A stretch of 64,000 nt of DNA. Source: Allobosea sp. BH3 (GTDB taxonomy: Bacteria; Pseudomonadota; Alphaproteobacteria; Rhizobiales; Beijerinckiaceae). Both the position numbers and the translations under genes were made by a program. Positions within the stretch are counted from its first letter, which is position 1, and each line of letters starts with the position of its first letter. This document shows, one piece after another, positions 1-7,844 of this stretch. A model generated the notes under the pieces. The model saw nothing but the letters and a program-made list of their open reading frames with translations. It did not search any database and was not told where the DNA came from. Where the stretch lies: contig NZ_JAIMCA010000001.1 of NCBI RefSeq assembly GCF_025499465.1, forward strand, positions 248,001-312,000, given 5' to 3'.

Positions 1-706
1 CGCGACCAATCTCGGCTACAAGAAGGCCTTCATCCTCGCCCCGAACTACCAGGCCGGCAAGGACGCGCTGACGGGCTTCAAGCGACTGTTCAAGGGCGAG
101 GTCGTCGGCGAGGTCTATACCCGTCTCGACCAGACCGACTTCGCCCCCGAAATGGCGCAGATCCGCTCGGCCAATCCGGACGTCGTCTTCCAGTTCCATC
201 CGGGCGGCCTCGGCATCGCCTTCATGCGCCAGTACCAGCAGGCCGGCCTGCTCGGTAAGGTGCCGATGGTCCTGGCCGCGCCCTCGGCCGACGCGACCAC
301 GCTGAAGGCGGTCGGCGACGCCGCGCTCGGCGTCGACGTCACCAGCCACTGGAACACGGACTTCGACAACCCGGCCAACAAGAAGTTCGTGGAGGCCTGG
401 ACCAAGGCCTACAACCGGACGCCGACCTACTACGCCAGCCAGGGCTACGACACGGCGCTCGCCATCGCCTCCGCCCTCAAGGCCACCGGCGGCAAGACCG
501 ACGTCGCTGCGCTCCGCACGGCCCTCGCCAAGGCTGATTTCCAGTCGGTGCGCGGCGCCTTCAAATTCGGCAAGAACCAGCACCCGGTGCAGGACTGGTA
601 CGCGCTCAAGACCGAGAAGGGTCCGGACGGCGCGCCGATCCTCAAGACCGTCGGCAAGGTCCTGAGCAACCACGGCGACGTCTACGCCAAGGACTGCAAG
701 CTCTGA
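1..706 (+). CDS. Branched-chain amino acid-type ABC transporter substrate-binding protein (5' truncated)
   Basis: The gene enters from the left edge; the reading frame starts at base 2 and 234 residues are visible. It is the C-terminal part of a type I periplasmic binding protein (LivK/Peripla_BP_6 class). Visible family traits are the lobe segment starting ATNLGYKKAFILAPNY, the stretch reading QIRSANPDVVFQF, and the closing segment with PVQDWYALK and KDCKL, typical of Liv-type binding proteins. It should capture the ligand in the periplasm for the LivHMGF complex encoded directly downstream. The ligand cannot be read from this fragment: the family also binds amides, urea, aromatic acids and other small compounds. 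The signal peptide lies outside the window. Confidence in the family is high, in the substrate low. Confidence 0.9.
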   Translation, partial: ATNLGYKKAFILAPNYQAGKDALTGFKRLFKGEVVGEVYTRLDQTDFAPEMAQIRSANPDVVFQFHPGGLGIAFMRQYQQAGLLGKVPMVLAAPSADATTLKAVGDAALGVDVTSHWNTDFDNPANKKFVEAWTKAYNRTPTYYASQGYDTALAIASALKATGGKTDVAALRTALAKADFQSVRGAFKFGKNQHPVQDWYALKTEKGPDGAPILKTVGKVLSNHGDVYAKDCKL

Positions 707-747
707 AGCGGCCGACGCCGGTTCACAGCCACACTTTACGACGCATC

Positions 748-840
748 CGTCATGGTCGGGCTTGTCCCGACCATCCATGTCTTCGCTGGTCGAAGGCCGT
801 GTTCAAGACGTGGATGCTCGCCACAAGGGCGAGAATGACG
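748..840. repeat. Palindromic intergenic repeat element, copy 1
   Basis: A hairpin ATGGTCGGG (752-760), loop CTTGT, CCCGACCAT (766-774) is followed by a second short hairpin near 815-832 (CTCGCC/GGCGAG). The element ends are complementary (CGTCAT... and ...ATGACG). The same layout recurs at about 39705, 51197 and 54998. It lies between the binding protein and livH, inside what looks like one operon. Confidence 0.75.
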
Positions 841-872
841 ATGGTGCCTTCGTCCCAAACCAGCATGCGGCA

Positions 873-1787
873 ATGACGCTCGTTCTCGAACAATTGCTCA
901 ACGGCCTGCAGTTCGGCGTGATGCTGTTCCTGCTCGCTGCCGGGCTCACCCTGATCTTCGGCATCATGGGCGTGATCAACCTCGCCCATGGCTCGCTCTA
1001 CATGGTCGGCGCCTACGCCTCGGCCTTCGTCGCGGCGCAGACCGGCTCGGTGTGGCTCGCGCTGCTGGGGGGCCTCGCGGCTGCCGCCATCATCGGCATG
1101 GTGATGGAGCTCGTCGTGCTGCGCAGGCTCTATGCGCGCGACCATCTCGACCAGGTGCTGGCGACCTTCGCCCTGATCCTGATCTTCAACCAGAGCGTGA
1201 CCCTTCTCTTCGGCCGCCAGCCGCTCTTCGTCTCGGTGCCGCCGGCCCTCAACGGCTCGGTCCAGCTCCTGCCCGGGCTGACTTACCCGGTCTATCGCCT
1301 CGCCATCATCGCGGTCGGCCTTCTGGTGGCGCTCGGCCTTTATTTGCTCATCAACCGCACCCGCATCGGCATGCTGGTGCGCGCCGGCGCGACCCATCGC
1401 GAGATGGTCCGCGCGCTCGGCGTCGATATCCGCCTGCTCTACACCGCCGTCTTCGGGCTCGGCGCCCTGCTCGCGGGCCTCGCCGGGCTCATGGCCGGGC
1501 CGATCCTCGCCGTGCAGGTCGGCATGGGCGAGCAGATCCTGATCATGACCTTCGTGGTGGTCGTCATCGGCGGCGTCGGCTCGATCCGCGGCGCCTTCTT
1601 CGGCGCGCTGATCGTCGGGCTCGTCGACACGAGCTTACGCGCCTTCATGCCCGGCCTGCTGCGGCAGGTTATGGCCGGCCCGGAGGCCGATGCGCTCGGC
1701 GCCGGCCTCGCCTCGATGGGAATCTATCTGCTGATGGCGATCGTGCTGCTCGTGCGGCCCAAGGGACTTTTCCCCGCCCATGTCTGA
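873..1787 (+). CDS. livH: Branched-chain amino acid-type ABC transporter permease LivH
   Basis: This 304-residue inner-membrane permease begins MTLVLEQLLNGLQFGVMLFL and is almost wholly hydrophobic, with about eight predicted membrane helices. The conserved LivH segment GLTLIFGIMGVINLAHG lies near the N terminus, and the permease loop around GSIRGAFFGALIVGLVDT near the C terminus. An in-frame start at 762 would add residues encoded by the intergenic repeat, so the ATG at 873 is preferred. The end overlaps livM by 8 bases, which implies translational coupling. It pairs with LivM to form the translocation channel. The substrate class (amino acid, amide or other) is not fixed by the permease sequence. 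Confidence 0.93.
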   Translation: MTLVLEQLLNGLQFGVMLFLLAAGLTLIFGIMGVINLAHGSLYMVGAYASAFVAAQTGSVWLALLGGLAAAAIIGMVMELVVLRRLYARDHLDQVLATFALILIFNQSVTLLFGRQPLFVSVPPALNGSVQLLPGLTYPVYRLAIIAVGLLVALGLYLLINRTRIGMLVRAGATHREMVRALGVDIRLLYTAVFGLGALLAGLAGLMAGPILAVQVGMGEQILIMTFVVVVIGGVGSIRGAFFGALIVGLVDTSLRAFMPGLLRQVMAGPEADALGAGLASMGIYLLMAIVLLVRPKGLFPAHV

Positions 1788-2805
1788 CAACGCCATTCCC
1801 CGGACGCGCGCCGCGACGCCCGCGCTGGGCCGCGCCATCGGGTTGCTCCTGCTCGCCGCCGCGCTCATCGCCCTGCCCTTCATCGTCAAGGCTATCGGCC
1901 AGCCGGCCCTGGTGCCGCTGGCGACGCGCGTGCTGATCTACGCCATCGCCGCCGCCAGCCTGAACCTCGCGCTCGGCTTCGGTGGCATGGTCTCGTTCGG
2001 CCACGCCGCCTTCTTCGGCATTGGCGGCTATGCCGTCGGCATCCTCTACCGGACCTTCGCGGATGACGCGCTTTTCCTCGGCTTCATCCCCGGCACGGAT
2101 CAGCTCCTGATCACGCTGCCTGCCGCGATCCTCGTCGCGGGGCTCTTCGCCTGCATCATCGGCGCGCTGAGCCTGCGCACGAGCGGCGTGCAGTTCATCA
2201 TGATCACGCTCGCCTTCGCGCAAATGCTGTTCTTCTTCTTCGTCTCGCTGAAGGCCTATGGCGGCGATGACGGCATGACGATCCGCCGCCGCAACGCACT
2301 CTTTGATCTCAACACGCGCGACGACGTGACCTTCTATTTCATCTGCCTCGCCCTCACCGCGCTGGTCTTCCTCGTGCTCTGGCGCATTGTGGGCTCGCGC
2401 TTCGGCATGGTGCTGGCCGGCATCCGCCAGAACGAGCGGCGCATGGCCGCGATCGGCATCGCGCCCTATCGCTACAAGCTCGCCGCCTTCGTCATTTCGG
2501 GCATGGGCGCCGGCCTCGCGGGCGCGCTGATGGCGAACTACCTGCGCTTCGTCAGCCCGGACATGCTGCACTGGACCAAGTCGGGCGAACTGATGATCAT
2601 GGTCATCCTCGGCGGCGTCGGCACGCTGCTCGGCCCGCTGCTCGGCGCCGGCGCCCTCGTCATCCTCGAGACGGTGCTGACGGGCTGGACCGAGCACTGG
2701 CAGATCGTGCTCGGGCCGATCCTGCTGCTGGTCGTGCTCTTCACGCAGGGCGGACTGAGCGGGTTGCTGGCCCGGCTCGGCCTCGGCGGCAGGAGCGCGC
2801 CATGA
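1780..2805 (+). CDS. livM: Branched-chain amino acid-type ABC transporter permease LivM
   Basis: This is a 341-residue inner-membrane permease of usual LivM length. The family hallmark NLALGFGGMVSFGHAAFFG follows the first helices, and the cytoplasmic coupling segment GMVLAGIRQNERRMAAIGI with the downstream YKLAAFVISG is intact. The C terminus carries the GGVGTLLGPLLGA loop typical of LivM. The gene overlaps livH by 8 bases and livG by 4 bases (ATGA), so the livHMGF block is a coupled operon. LivM forms the heterodimeric channel with LivH. The family assignment is secure and the imported solute is not identifiable. Confidence 0.94.
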   Translation: MSDNAIPRTRAATPALGRAIGLLLLAAALIALPFIVKAIGQPALVPLATRVLIYAIAAASLNLALGFGGMVSFGHAAFFGIGGYAVGILYRTFADDALFLGFIPGTDQLLITLPAAILVAGLFACIIGALSLRTSGVQFIMITLAFAQMLFFFFVSLKAYGGDDGMTIRRRNALFDLNTRDDVTFYFICLALTALVFLVLWRIVGSRFGMVLAGIRQNERRMAAIGIAPYRYKLAAFVISGMGAGLAGALMANYLRFVSPDMLHWTKSGELMIMVILGGVGTLLGPLLGAGALVILETVLTGWTEHWQIVLGPILLLVVLFTQGGLSGLLARLGLGGRSAP

Positions 2806-3569
2806 CAGAGCGCACCATGACCGGGACGCTGCTGTCCGTGCGCGGCCTGCGCAAACGCTTCGGCGGGCTCATCGCCACCGACGGCGTCGATCTCGACGTG
2901 CTCGATGGCGAGATCCATGCCCTGATCGGCCCCAACGGCGCCGGCAAGACTACGCTGATCACCCAGCTCTTCGGCGAACTGACCCATGACGAGGGCGCGA
3001 TCAGCCTGGAGGGCGAGGAGATCGGCGGGCTGACCACGGTGCAGCGCGTGCGCCGCGGCCTCGGACGCACCTTCCAGATCAACCAGCTCCTGCCCGACTT
3101 CACCATGCTCGACAATGTCGCGCTCGCCGTGCAGGCGCATGAGGGGCACAGCTTCCGCTTCTTCGCCAACGCCCGTCGCGACGAAGGCCTGCGCGCCCGC
3201 GCCCGCCAGCATCTCGCCACGGCGGGCCTGAGCCACCGCGCCGAGGTCAAGGTCGCCGACCTCTCCCATGGCGAGCAGAAGCAGCTCGAATTCGCCATCG
3301 CGCTCGCCAGCGAGCCACGCCTGCTACTGCTCGATGAGCCGATGGCCGGCCTAGGCCATGCCGAGAGCGAGCAGATGGTCGCGATGCTGTTGGCGCTGAA
3401 GGGCCGCGTCACCATGCTGCTGGTCGAGCACGATATGGACGCCGTCTTCGCGCTGGCGGACCGCATCTCCGTGCTGGTCTATGGCCGCGTCATCGCGACC
3501 GGCACCGCCGCCGAGATTCGCGACAACCCGGAGGTTCGCACCGCCTATCTCGGCGAGGGAGACGCCTGA
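2802..3569 (+). CDS. livG: Branched-chain amino acid-type ABC transporter ATPase LivG
   Basis: This 255-residue cytoplasmic ATPase has the Walker A motif GPNGAGKTT at residues 43-51, the signature LSHGEQKQLE near residue 155 and the Walker B stretch LLLLDEPMAGL. The LivG-type insertion between Walker A and the signature (TFQINQLLPDFTMLDNV) is present. A second ATG lies four codons downstream (MTGTLLSV), so the exact start is slightly uncertain. The upstream start is favoured because it gives the ATGA overlap with livM. It ends by overlapping the A of the livF ATG. It forms the ATPase heterodimer with LivF on the LivHM channel. Confidence 0.95.
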   Translation: MTERTMTGTLLSVRGLRKRFGGLIATDGVDLDVLDGEIHALIGPNGAGKTTLITQLFGELTHDEGAISLEGEEIGGLTTVQRVRRGLGRTFQINQLLPDFTMLDNVALAVQAHEGHSFRFFANARRDEGLRARARQHLATAGLSHRAEVKVADLSHGEQKQLEFAIALASEPRLLLLDEPMAGLGHAESEQMVAMLLALKGRVTMLLVEHDMDAVFALADRISVLVYGRVIATGTAAEIRDNPEVRTAYLGEGDA

Positions 3570-4270
3570 TGCTGAGCGTGCGCAGCCTGCAATCGGCCTA
3601 TGGCAGGAGCCAGGTCCTGTTCGATGTCGCGCTCGACATCGCGGAGGGCGAGGTCGTGACGCTGCTCGGCCGCAACGGCATGGGCAAGACCACGACCGTC
3701 CGCTCGATCATGGGGCTGCTCGCACCGAAAGGCGGGGAGATCAGCTTCGAGGGCCGGGCCGTGGCCGGCATCGCGCCCGAGAAGATCGCCCGCTGCGGCA
3801 TCGGCCTGGTGCCGGAAGGCCGGCAGGTCTTCCCGACGCTGAGCGTACGCGAGAACCTCGTCGCCACCGCCTCCAACCGGCTGAAGCGCTCCTCGCCCTG
3901 GACGCTAAGCCAAGTCTACGCACTCTTTCCCCGCCTCGAGGAGCGCGCCGGCCAGTCCGCCCGTACCCTCTCCGGTGGCGAGCAGCAGATGCTCGCGGTC
4001 GGCCGCGCCCTGATGACCAACCCCAAGCTCCTCATCCTCGACGAAGCGACCGAGGGGCTGGCGCCCGTCATCCGCGCAGAGATCTGGGGCTGCATCGAGG
4101 CACTGAAGGCGCAGGGCCAGTCGATCCTGCTGATCGACAAGAACATCAACGTGCTGAAGCGCATCGCCGACCGGCACTACATCATCGAGAAGGGCCGCAC
4201 GGTCTGGTCGGGGTCGAGCGCCGATCTCGCGGAGAATGCGGAGCTGGTGCATCGCTATGTCGGAGTCTGA
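3569..4270 (+). CDS. livF: Branched-chain amino acid-type ABC transporter ATPase LivF
   Basis: This 233-residue ATPase has Walker A GRNGMGKTT at residues 34-42, the signature LSGGEQQMLAVGRAL and Walker B LLILDEATEGLAP, all typical of LivF. The segment GIGLVPEGRQVFPTLSVREN is the usual LivF landmark. The start codon shares one base with the end of livG. Its final 14 bases overlap the start of the downstream hydrolase, so that enzyme is probably co-translated with the transporter and may act on what is imported. The family call is secure. Confidence 0.95.
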   Translation: MLSVRSLQSAYGRSQVLFDVALDIAEGEVVTLLGRNGMGKTTTVRSIMGLLAPKGGEISFEGRAVAGIAPEKIARCGIGLVPEGRQVFPTLSVRENLVATASNRLKRSSPWTLSQVYALFPRLEERAGQSARTLSGGEQQMLAVGRALMTNPKLLILDEATEGLAPVIRAEIWGCIEALKAQGQSILLIDKNINVLKRIADRHYIIEKGRTVWSGSSADLAENAELVHRYVGV

Positions 4271-5366
4271 GATTGTCGCCCACAGCGCCGCGGGCGATCC
4301 CGTCGAGGCCCTGCGCGATGCGTTGAGCGACATACTCGCCGGGTTGATCGCCGCCGGTTGCGGCCCACATCATCTTCGGGAGATGCTCTGGGAGACCGAC
4401 AGCCCTGAGGCTTTCAATCTCTCGCGCCACACGGTCGAGCTTGCCTATCGAGAGGTCTTCGCCGGCTTCCGCCCGCCGATCGCGCTCAAGCCGGCGGCAG
4501 AGCCCGGCCTCACGATCCGCGCCCGCCATGCCGCCGCGCAGCCGCTGCCGGACGTCACCGTCGACGGCTACCCCCTGCGCGAGCTCGGCCGGCAATACAG
4601 CCCCCGCCTGCAGGCCGACATGAAGGCACTGTTCCGGCAATGGAGCCGCGACGGCGCAGCGTTCCAGGCCGACCATGCCGGGCTCGATCTCGCCTATGGC
4701 CCAAGCCGTTTCGAGACGCTTGATCTCTACCGCCCCGCGGGCAAGGCACGCGCACCGATCCTCGTCTTCATCCATGGCGGTTACTGGCAGGCCTCCGACA
4801 AGCTGCAGCACGCCCAGTTCTCGCAGGGCCTGCTCGATGCCGGCTATGCCGTCGCCATGCCGAATTACGGGCTGGCTCCCGAGACCCCGTTGGAAGCGAG
4901 CCTCGCCCAGAGCGTCGCAGCGCTGAACTTTCTCGTCCGCGAGGCGGACGCGCTCGGCCTCGATGCCACGCGCCTGCATCTCTCCGGCCATTCGGCGGGC
5001 GGCCATCTCGCAGCCATGGTTCTCTGCGCGGACGAAGCACCGCCGATCGCCTCGGCCCTGCTCCTCTCCGGCCTCTATGACCTGAAGCCGCTCGGGCACC
5101 TTCCGCTCGGCCGCCTGCTCGGCCTCGACAACGAGGCCCGCGCCACCCGCCTCAGCCCCATCGCCCGGCCGCGCCCACCGGCCACACGCATCGCGCTCGC
5201 GGTCGGCGAGGCCGAGAGCGACGCCTTCAAGGCACAGTCGGCTGCATTGGCCGCGACCTGGCAGACACCAGCACCACTCATCTGCCCGGGCCACCATTTC
5301 AGCATGCTCGAAGGGCTGAACGGCGGGGCGCTGCTGAAGCTGGCGTTACGGACGGCCGAGGGCTGA
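4257..5366 (+). CDS. Rid-like segment fused to an arylformamidase-type alpha/beta hydrolase
   Basis: The protein is 369 residues from the ATG at 4257, which lies inside the end of livF. Residues about 15-80 (ALSDILAGLIAAGCGP, then AYREVFAGFRPP) resemble the C-terminal half of the RidA/YjgF family; the N-terminal half of that fold is not seen. Residues about 145-369 are an alpha/beta hydrolase with an oxyanion HGG (173-175, in VFIHGGYWQ), a nucleophile elbow GHSAGGH (Ser246) and a late GHHFSM His. This pattern is typical of kynurenine formamidase-like and esterase/lipase enzymes, so hydrolysis of an amide, formamide or ester in the cytoplasm is likely. An upstream in-frame ATG at 4236 is possible. 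The hydrolase call is strong; the Rid call is moderate and based on pattern only. Confidence 0.78.
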   Translation: MSESEIVAHSAAGDPVEALRDALSDILAGLIAAGCGPHHLREMLWETDSPEAFNLSRHTVELAYREVFAGFRPPIALKPAAEPGLTIRARHAAAQPLPDVTVDGYPLRELGRQYSPRLQADMKALFRQWSRDGAAFQADHAGLDLAYGPSRFETLDLYRPAGKARAPILVFIHGGYWQASDKLQHAQFSQGLLDAGYAVAMPNYGLAPETPLEASLAQSVAALNFLVREADALGLDATRLHLSGHSAGGHLAAMVLCADEAPPIASALLLSGLYDLKPLGHLPLGRLLGLDNEARATRLSPIARPRPPATRIALAVGEAESDAFKAQSAALAATWQTPAPLICPGHHFSMLEGLNGGALLKLALRTAEG

Positions 5367-5408
5367 TCGAATTCAAGCTCGGACAGCGCGGCGAGCCCTT
5401 GCGACCCA

Positions 5409-5445
5409 TAATAAAAACAATCTGAATTTATCTGATTTATCCAGC
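5409..5445 (+). promoter_or_regulatory. AT-rich direct repeat upstream of the aldehyde dehydrogenase
   Basis: The 147-base gap before the dehydrogenase holds an AT-rich island with two direct repeats of TCTGA(A)TTTA starting at 5421 and 5431, exactly 10 bases apart. One-helical-turn spacing in an otherwise GC-rich gap suggests a promoter or regulator site. No regulator can be assigned. Confidence 0.3.
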
Positions 5446-5513
5446 TAGATCGCAGAATGCGCCGCCTCCTATCGTCAGCCTGAAACACGGCGAAGCCGAG
5501 CCCCGAGGCCTTC

Positions 5514-6947
5514 ATGACGACCTACCCCGATCTCAAGCTCTATATCGGCGGCGCCTGGCGGAAGACGGCCGAGGAGCAGCCCGTGCTGAACCCGGCGGAC
5601 GAGAGCATCATCGGCGCGGTTCCACTCGCCTCCCATGCCGATCTTGACGACGCGCTCGCCGCCGCCGCCGAGGGCTTCAAGGTCTGGAGCCGCACCGCCC
5701 CCCGCACCCGCGCCGAGATCATGCTGAAGGCCGCCGCCCTGATGCGCGAGCGGGCCGAGGAGATCGCTCACTCCATCACGCTGGAGCACGGCAAGCCGCT
5801 GGCGCAGGCGCGCCTCGAGGTGGTTCGCGGCGCCGAGTTCTTCGAATGGGATGCGGGCGAGGGACAGCGCGCCTATGGCCGCATCGTCCCGAGCGAGCCC
5901 GGCATCCGCTATCTCGTGATGCATCAGCCGGTCGGGACGGTCGCCGCCTTCTCGCCCTGGAACTTCCCGATGAGTCAGCCTTGCCGCAAGATCGCGGGCG
6001 CGCTCGCCGCCGGCTGCTCGATCATCATCAAGGCCGCAGAGGAAACGCCTGCCGGCGCGCTCCACATCGCCCGCGCCCTGCACGATGCCGGCGTGCCGCC
6101 CGGCGTCTTCAACCTCGTCTTCGGCGTGCCGGCGAAAATCTCCGAGTACCTGATCCCCAAGGCGCAGACCCGCCTCGTCGCCTTCACCGGCTCGACCGCG
6201 GTGGGCAAGCATCTCTCGGAACTCGCGGCACGACACATGACGCCGGTGCTGATGGAGCTCGGGGGCCATGCCCCGGTCATCGTCTGCGACGATGTAGACC
6301 CCGTCGCAGCGGCCCACCTCTCGGCCACCCGAAAGGTCCGCAACGCAGGCCAGGTCTGCACTTCACCGACCCGCTTCTTCGTCCAGCAGGACATCTACGA
6401 GCAGTTCACGCGGGCCTTCGTCGAGAAGGCCCGGGCCGTGACGGTGGGAAACGGGCTCGACGCAAACACCGAGATGGGCCCCGTCGCCAATCACCGTCGC
6501 ATCGAGGCGCTGGAAGCGCTGACTTCAGATGCACGGGCCCGAGGCGGGCGCGTGCTGACCGGCGGCGAGCGCATCGGCAATCGCGGCTATTTCTTCCCTC
6601 CGACCGTTCTGACCGACTTGCCGGACGATGCCCGCGCTCTGCGCGAGGAGCCTTTCGGCCCGATGGCGATCATCAACCCGGTCCGCTCCGTCGAGGAGGC
6701 GATCGAGAAGGCCAATTCGCTGCCCTTCGGGCTCGCGGCCTACGCATTCACCCATTCGGCCGCCCGTGCCGACCTGCTGGCGGAGAGCATCGAGGCCGGC
6801 AATGTCTCGATCAACACGCTGGAGGCCTCTGTCGCAGAGGTGCCCTTCGGCGGCGTCAAGGACAGCGGCTATGGCCGCGAGGGCGGCGCCGAGGGCCTGC
6901 ACCACTACATGACTGTGAAGACCCTGTCTCACCGTATGGTCATTTGA
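5514..6947 (+). CDS. NAD(P)-dependent aldehyde dehydrogenase, succinate-semialdehyde dehydrogenase-like
   Basis: This 477-residue member of the aldehyde dehydrogenase superfamily has all catalytic landmarks: Asn150 in SPWNFPM, Glu248 in MELGGHAPV and the nucleophile Cys282 in NAGQVCTSP. The FTGSTAVGK Rossmann segment and the C-terminal PFGGVKDSGYGREGG motif are also complete. The pattern fits the GabD-like branch (succinate or glutarate semialdehyde), although other aldehydes are possible. A CCGAGG ribosome site lies about 8 bases before the ATG. It sits between the hydrolase and an isochorismatase-family hydrolase on the same strand, so it may oxidise an aldehyde released further down the same catabolic route. 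It is probably a cytoplasmic tetramer. Confidence 0.9.
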   Translation: MTTYPDLKLYIGGAWRKTAEEQPVLNPADESIIGAVPLASHADLDDALAAAAEGFKVWSRTAPRTRAEIMLKAAALMRERAEEIAHSITLEHGKPLAQARLEVVRGAEFFEWDAGEGQRAYGRIVPSEPGIRYLVMHQPVGTVAAFSPWNFPMSQPCRKIAGALAAGCSIIIKAAEETPAGALHIARALHDAGVPPGVFNLVFGVPAKISEYLIPKAQTRLVAFTGSTAVGKHLSELAARHMTPVLMELGGHAPVIVCDDVDPVAAAHLSATRKVRNAGQVCTSPTRFFVQQDIYEQFTRAFVEKARAVTVGNGLDANTEMGPVANHRRIEALEALTSDARARGGRVLTGGERIGNRGYFFPPTVLTDLPDDARALREEPFGPMAIINPVRSVEEAIEKANSLPFGLAAYAFTHSAARADLLAESIEAGNVSINTLEASVAEVPFGGVKDSGYGREGGAEGLHHYMTVKTLSHRMVI

Positions 6948-7009
6948 GGCACGCCGGGCGAGCCTGCTCGGCGACACCGGTTGCGGTTCGGGTGAACGAG
7001 GATACGGCG

Positions 7010-7693
7010 ATGCATGGCGTAACGATCAGGCAGGAGATCATCGACCGGGTGATGGCGCGGCGCGGCCGGCTGCATCCGTTCGACAGCCTCGATCCCGCCC
7101 GTAGCGCGCTCATCGTCATCGACATGCAGAATACGTTCTGCGAACCCGGTGCCCCGGCCGAGGTCGCCGCCTCACGCGGCATCGTGGCCCCCATCAACAA
7201 GCTCGCCGCTGCGCTGCGGCCGCTGGGCGTGCCGGTGATGTGGGTGCTTCATGCCAACAACCAGAGCGCCGGGCGATCCGACTGGGAGCTGTTCTTCAAC
7301 GGCTTCGTCGCCAATGAAGTCCGCGCGCGGACGATCGAAAGCCTCGGAGCGGAACGCCAGAGCGTCTGGAAGGAGCTCGAAGTCGATCCTGCCGACAGGA
7401 TCGTGTTGAAGAACCGCTATAGCGCCATGATCGCCGGCTCCTCGCAGCTGGAACGCATCCTGCGCAGCATGGGTATCGACACGCTGCTCATCGCAGGGAC
7501 CAAGACGAATATCTGCTGCGAGTCGACATTGCGCGACGCCATGATGCTCGATTTCAGAGGGGTCATGGTCGAGGATTGCTGCGCGGCGCTGTCCGACGAC
7601 GAGCATCGCTCGGCGCTCGAGAACGTCATCCAGCAATTCGGAGACGTGATGACCAGTGACGAGGTCGTCGCACGCATGCGCGCCGCGACATGA
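7010..7693 (+). CDS. Isochorismatase-family cysteine hydrolase, RutB-like
   Basis: The protein is 227 residues from the ATG at 7010. The catalytic triad of the family is visible: Asp38 in IVIDMQNTF, Lys134 in VLKNRYS and Cys169 in TNICCESTLRDA. The last motif matches the form found in ureidoacrylate amidohydrolase RutB and related C-N hydrolases. The expected reaction is hydrolysis of an amide or carbamoyl bond to an acid and ammonia or carbamate. The open frame extends upstream through the dehydrogenase gene, but that extension is a shadow frame. It follows the dehydrogenase by 62 bases. True isochorismatase activity is unlikely given the catabolic neighbours; the substrate is unknown. Confidence 0.85.
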   Translation: MHGVTIRQEIIDRVMARRGRLHPFDSLDPARSALIVIDMQNTFCEPGAPAEVAASRGIVAPINKLAAALRPLGVPVMWVLHANNQSAGRSDWELFFNGFVANEVRARTIESLGAERQSVWKELEVDPADRIVLKNRYSAMIAGSSQLERILRSMGIDTLLIAGTKTNICCESTLRDAMMLDFRGVMVEDCCAALSDDEHRSALENVIQQFGDVMTSDEVVARMRAAT

Positions 7694-7707
7694 CGGACCC
7701 TGTCTGA

Positions 7708-7722
7708 CAGATCGGTAATCTG
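7708..7722. promoter_or_regulatory. Short inverted repeat upstream of the efflux operon
   Basis: CAGAT, spacer CGGTA, ATCTG forms a perfect 5-base-arm palindrome in the 151-base gap before the efflux operon. It could be an operator for a local repressor, but no adjacent regulator gene exists and arms this short occur by chance. Confidence 0.2.
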
Positions 7723-7844
7723 ATAGCCATCTCCCGGCCATTCTGCCAAGGGCAGAGTTCGACGACTGGCTATAGGGACTGAATCTTGCGTATGGATGCG
7801 GCTGAGAGGTGCCGGGCACGGGTTTTCCCGGCATTCTGGCCGCG

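Noticed and set aside
762..872. N-terminal extension of livH starting at 762
   Set aside because: The extra residues are encoded by the palindromic repeat element and do not look like LivH; the ATG at 873 gives the usual start.
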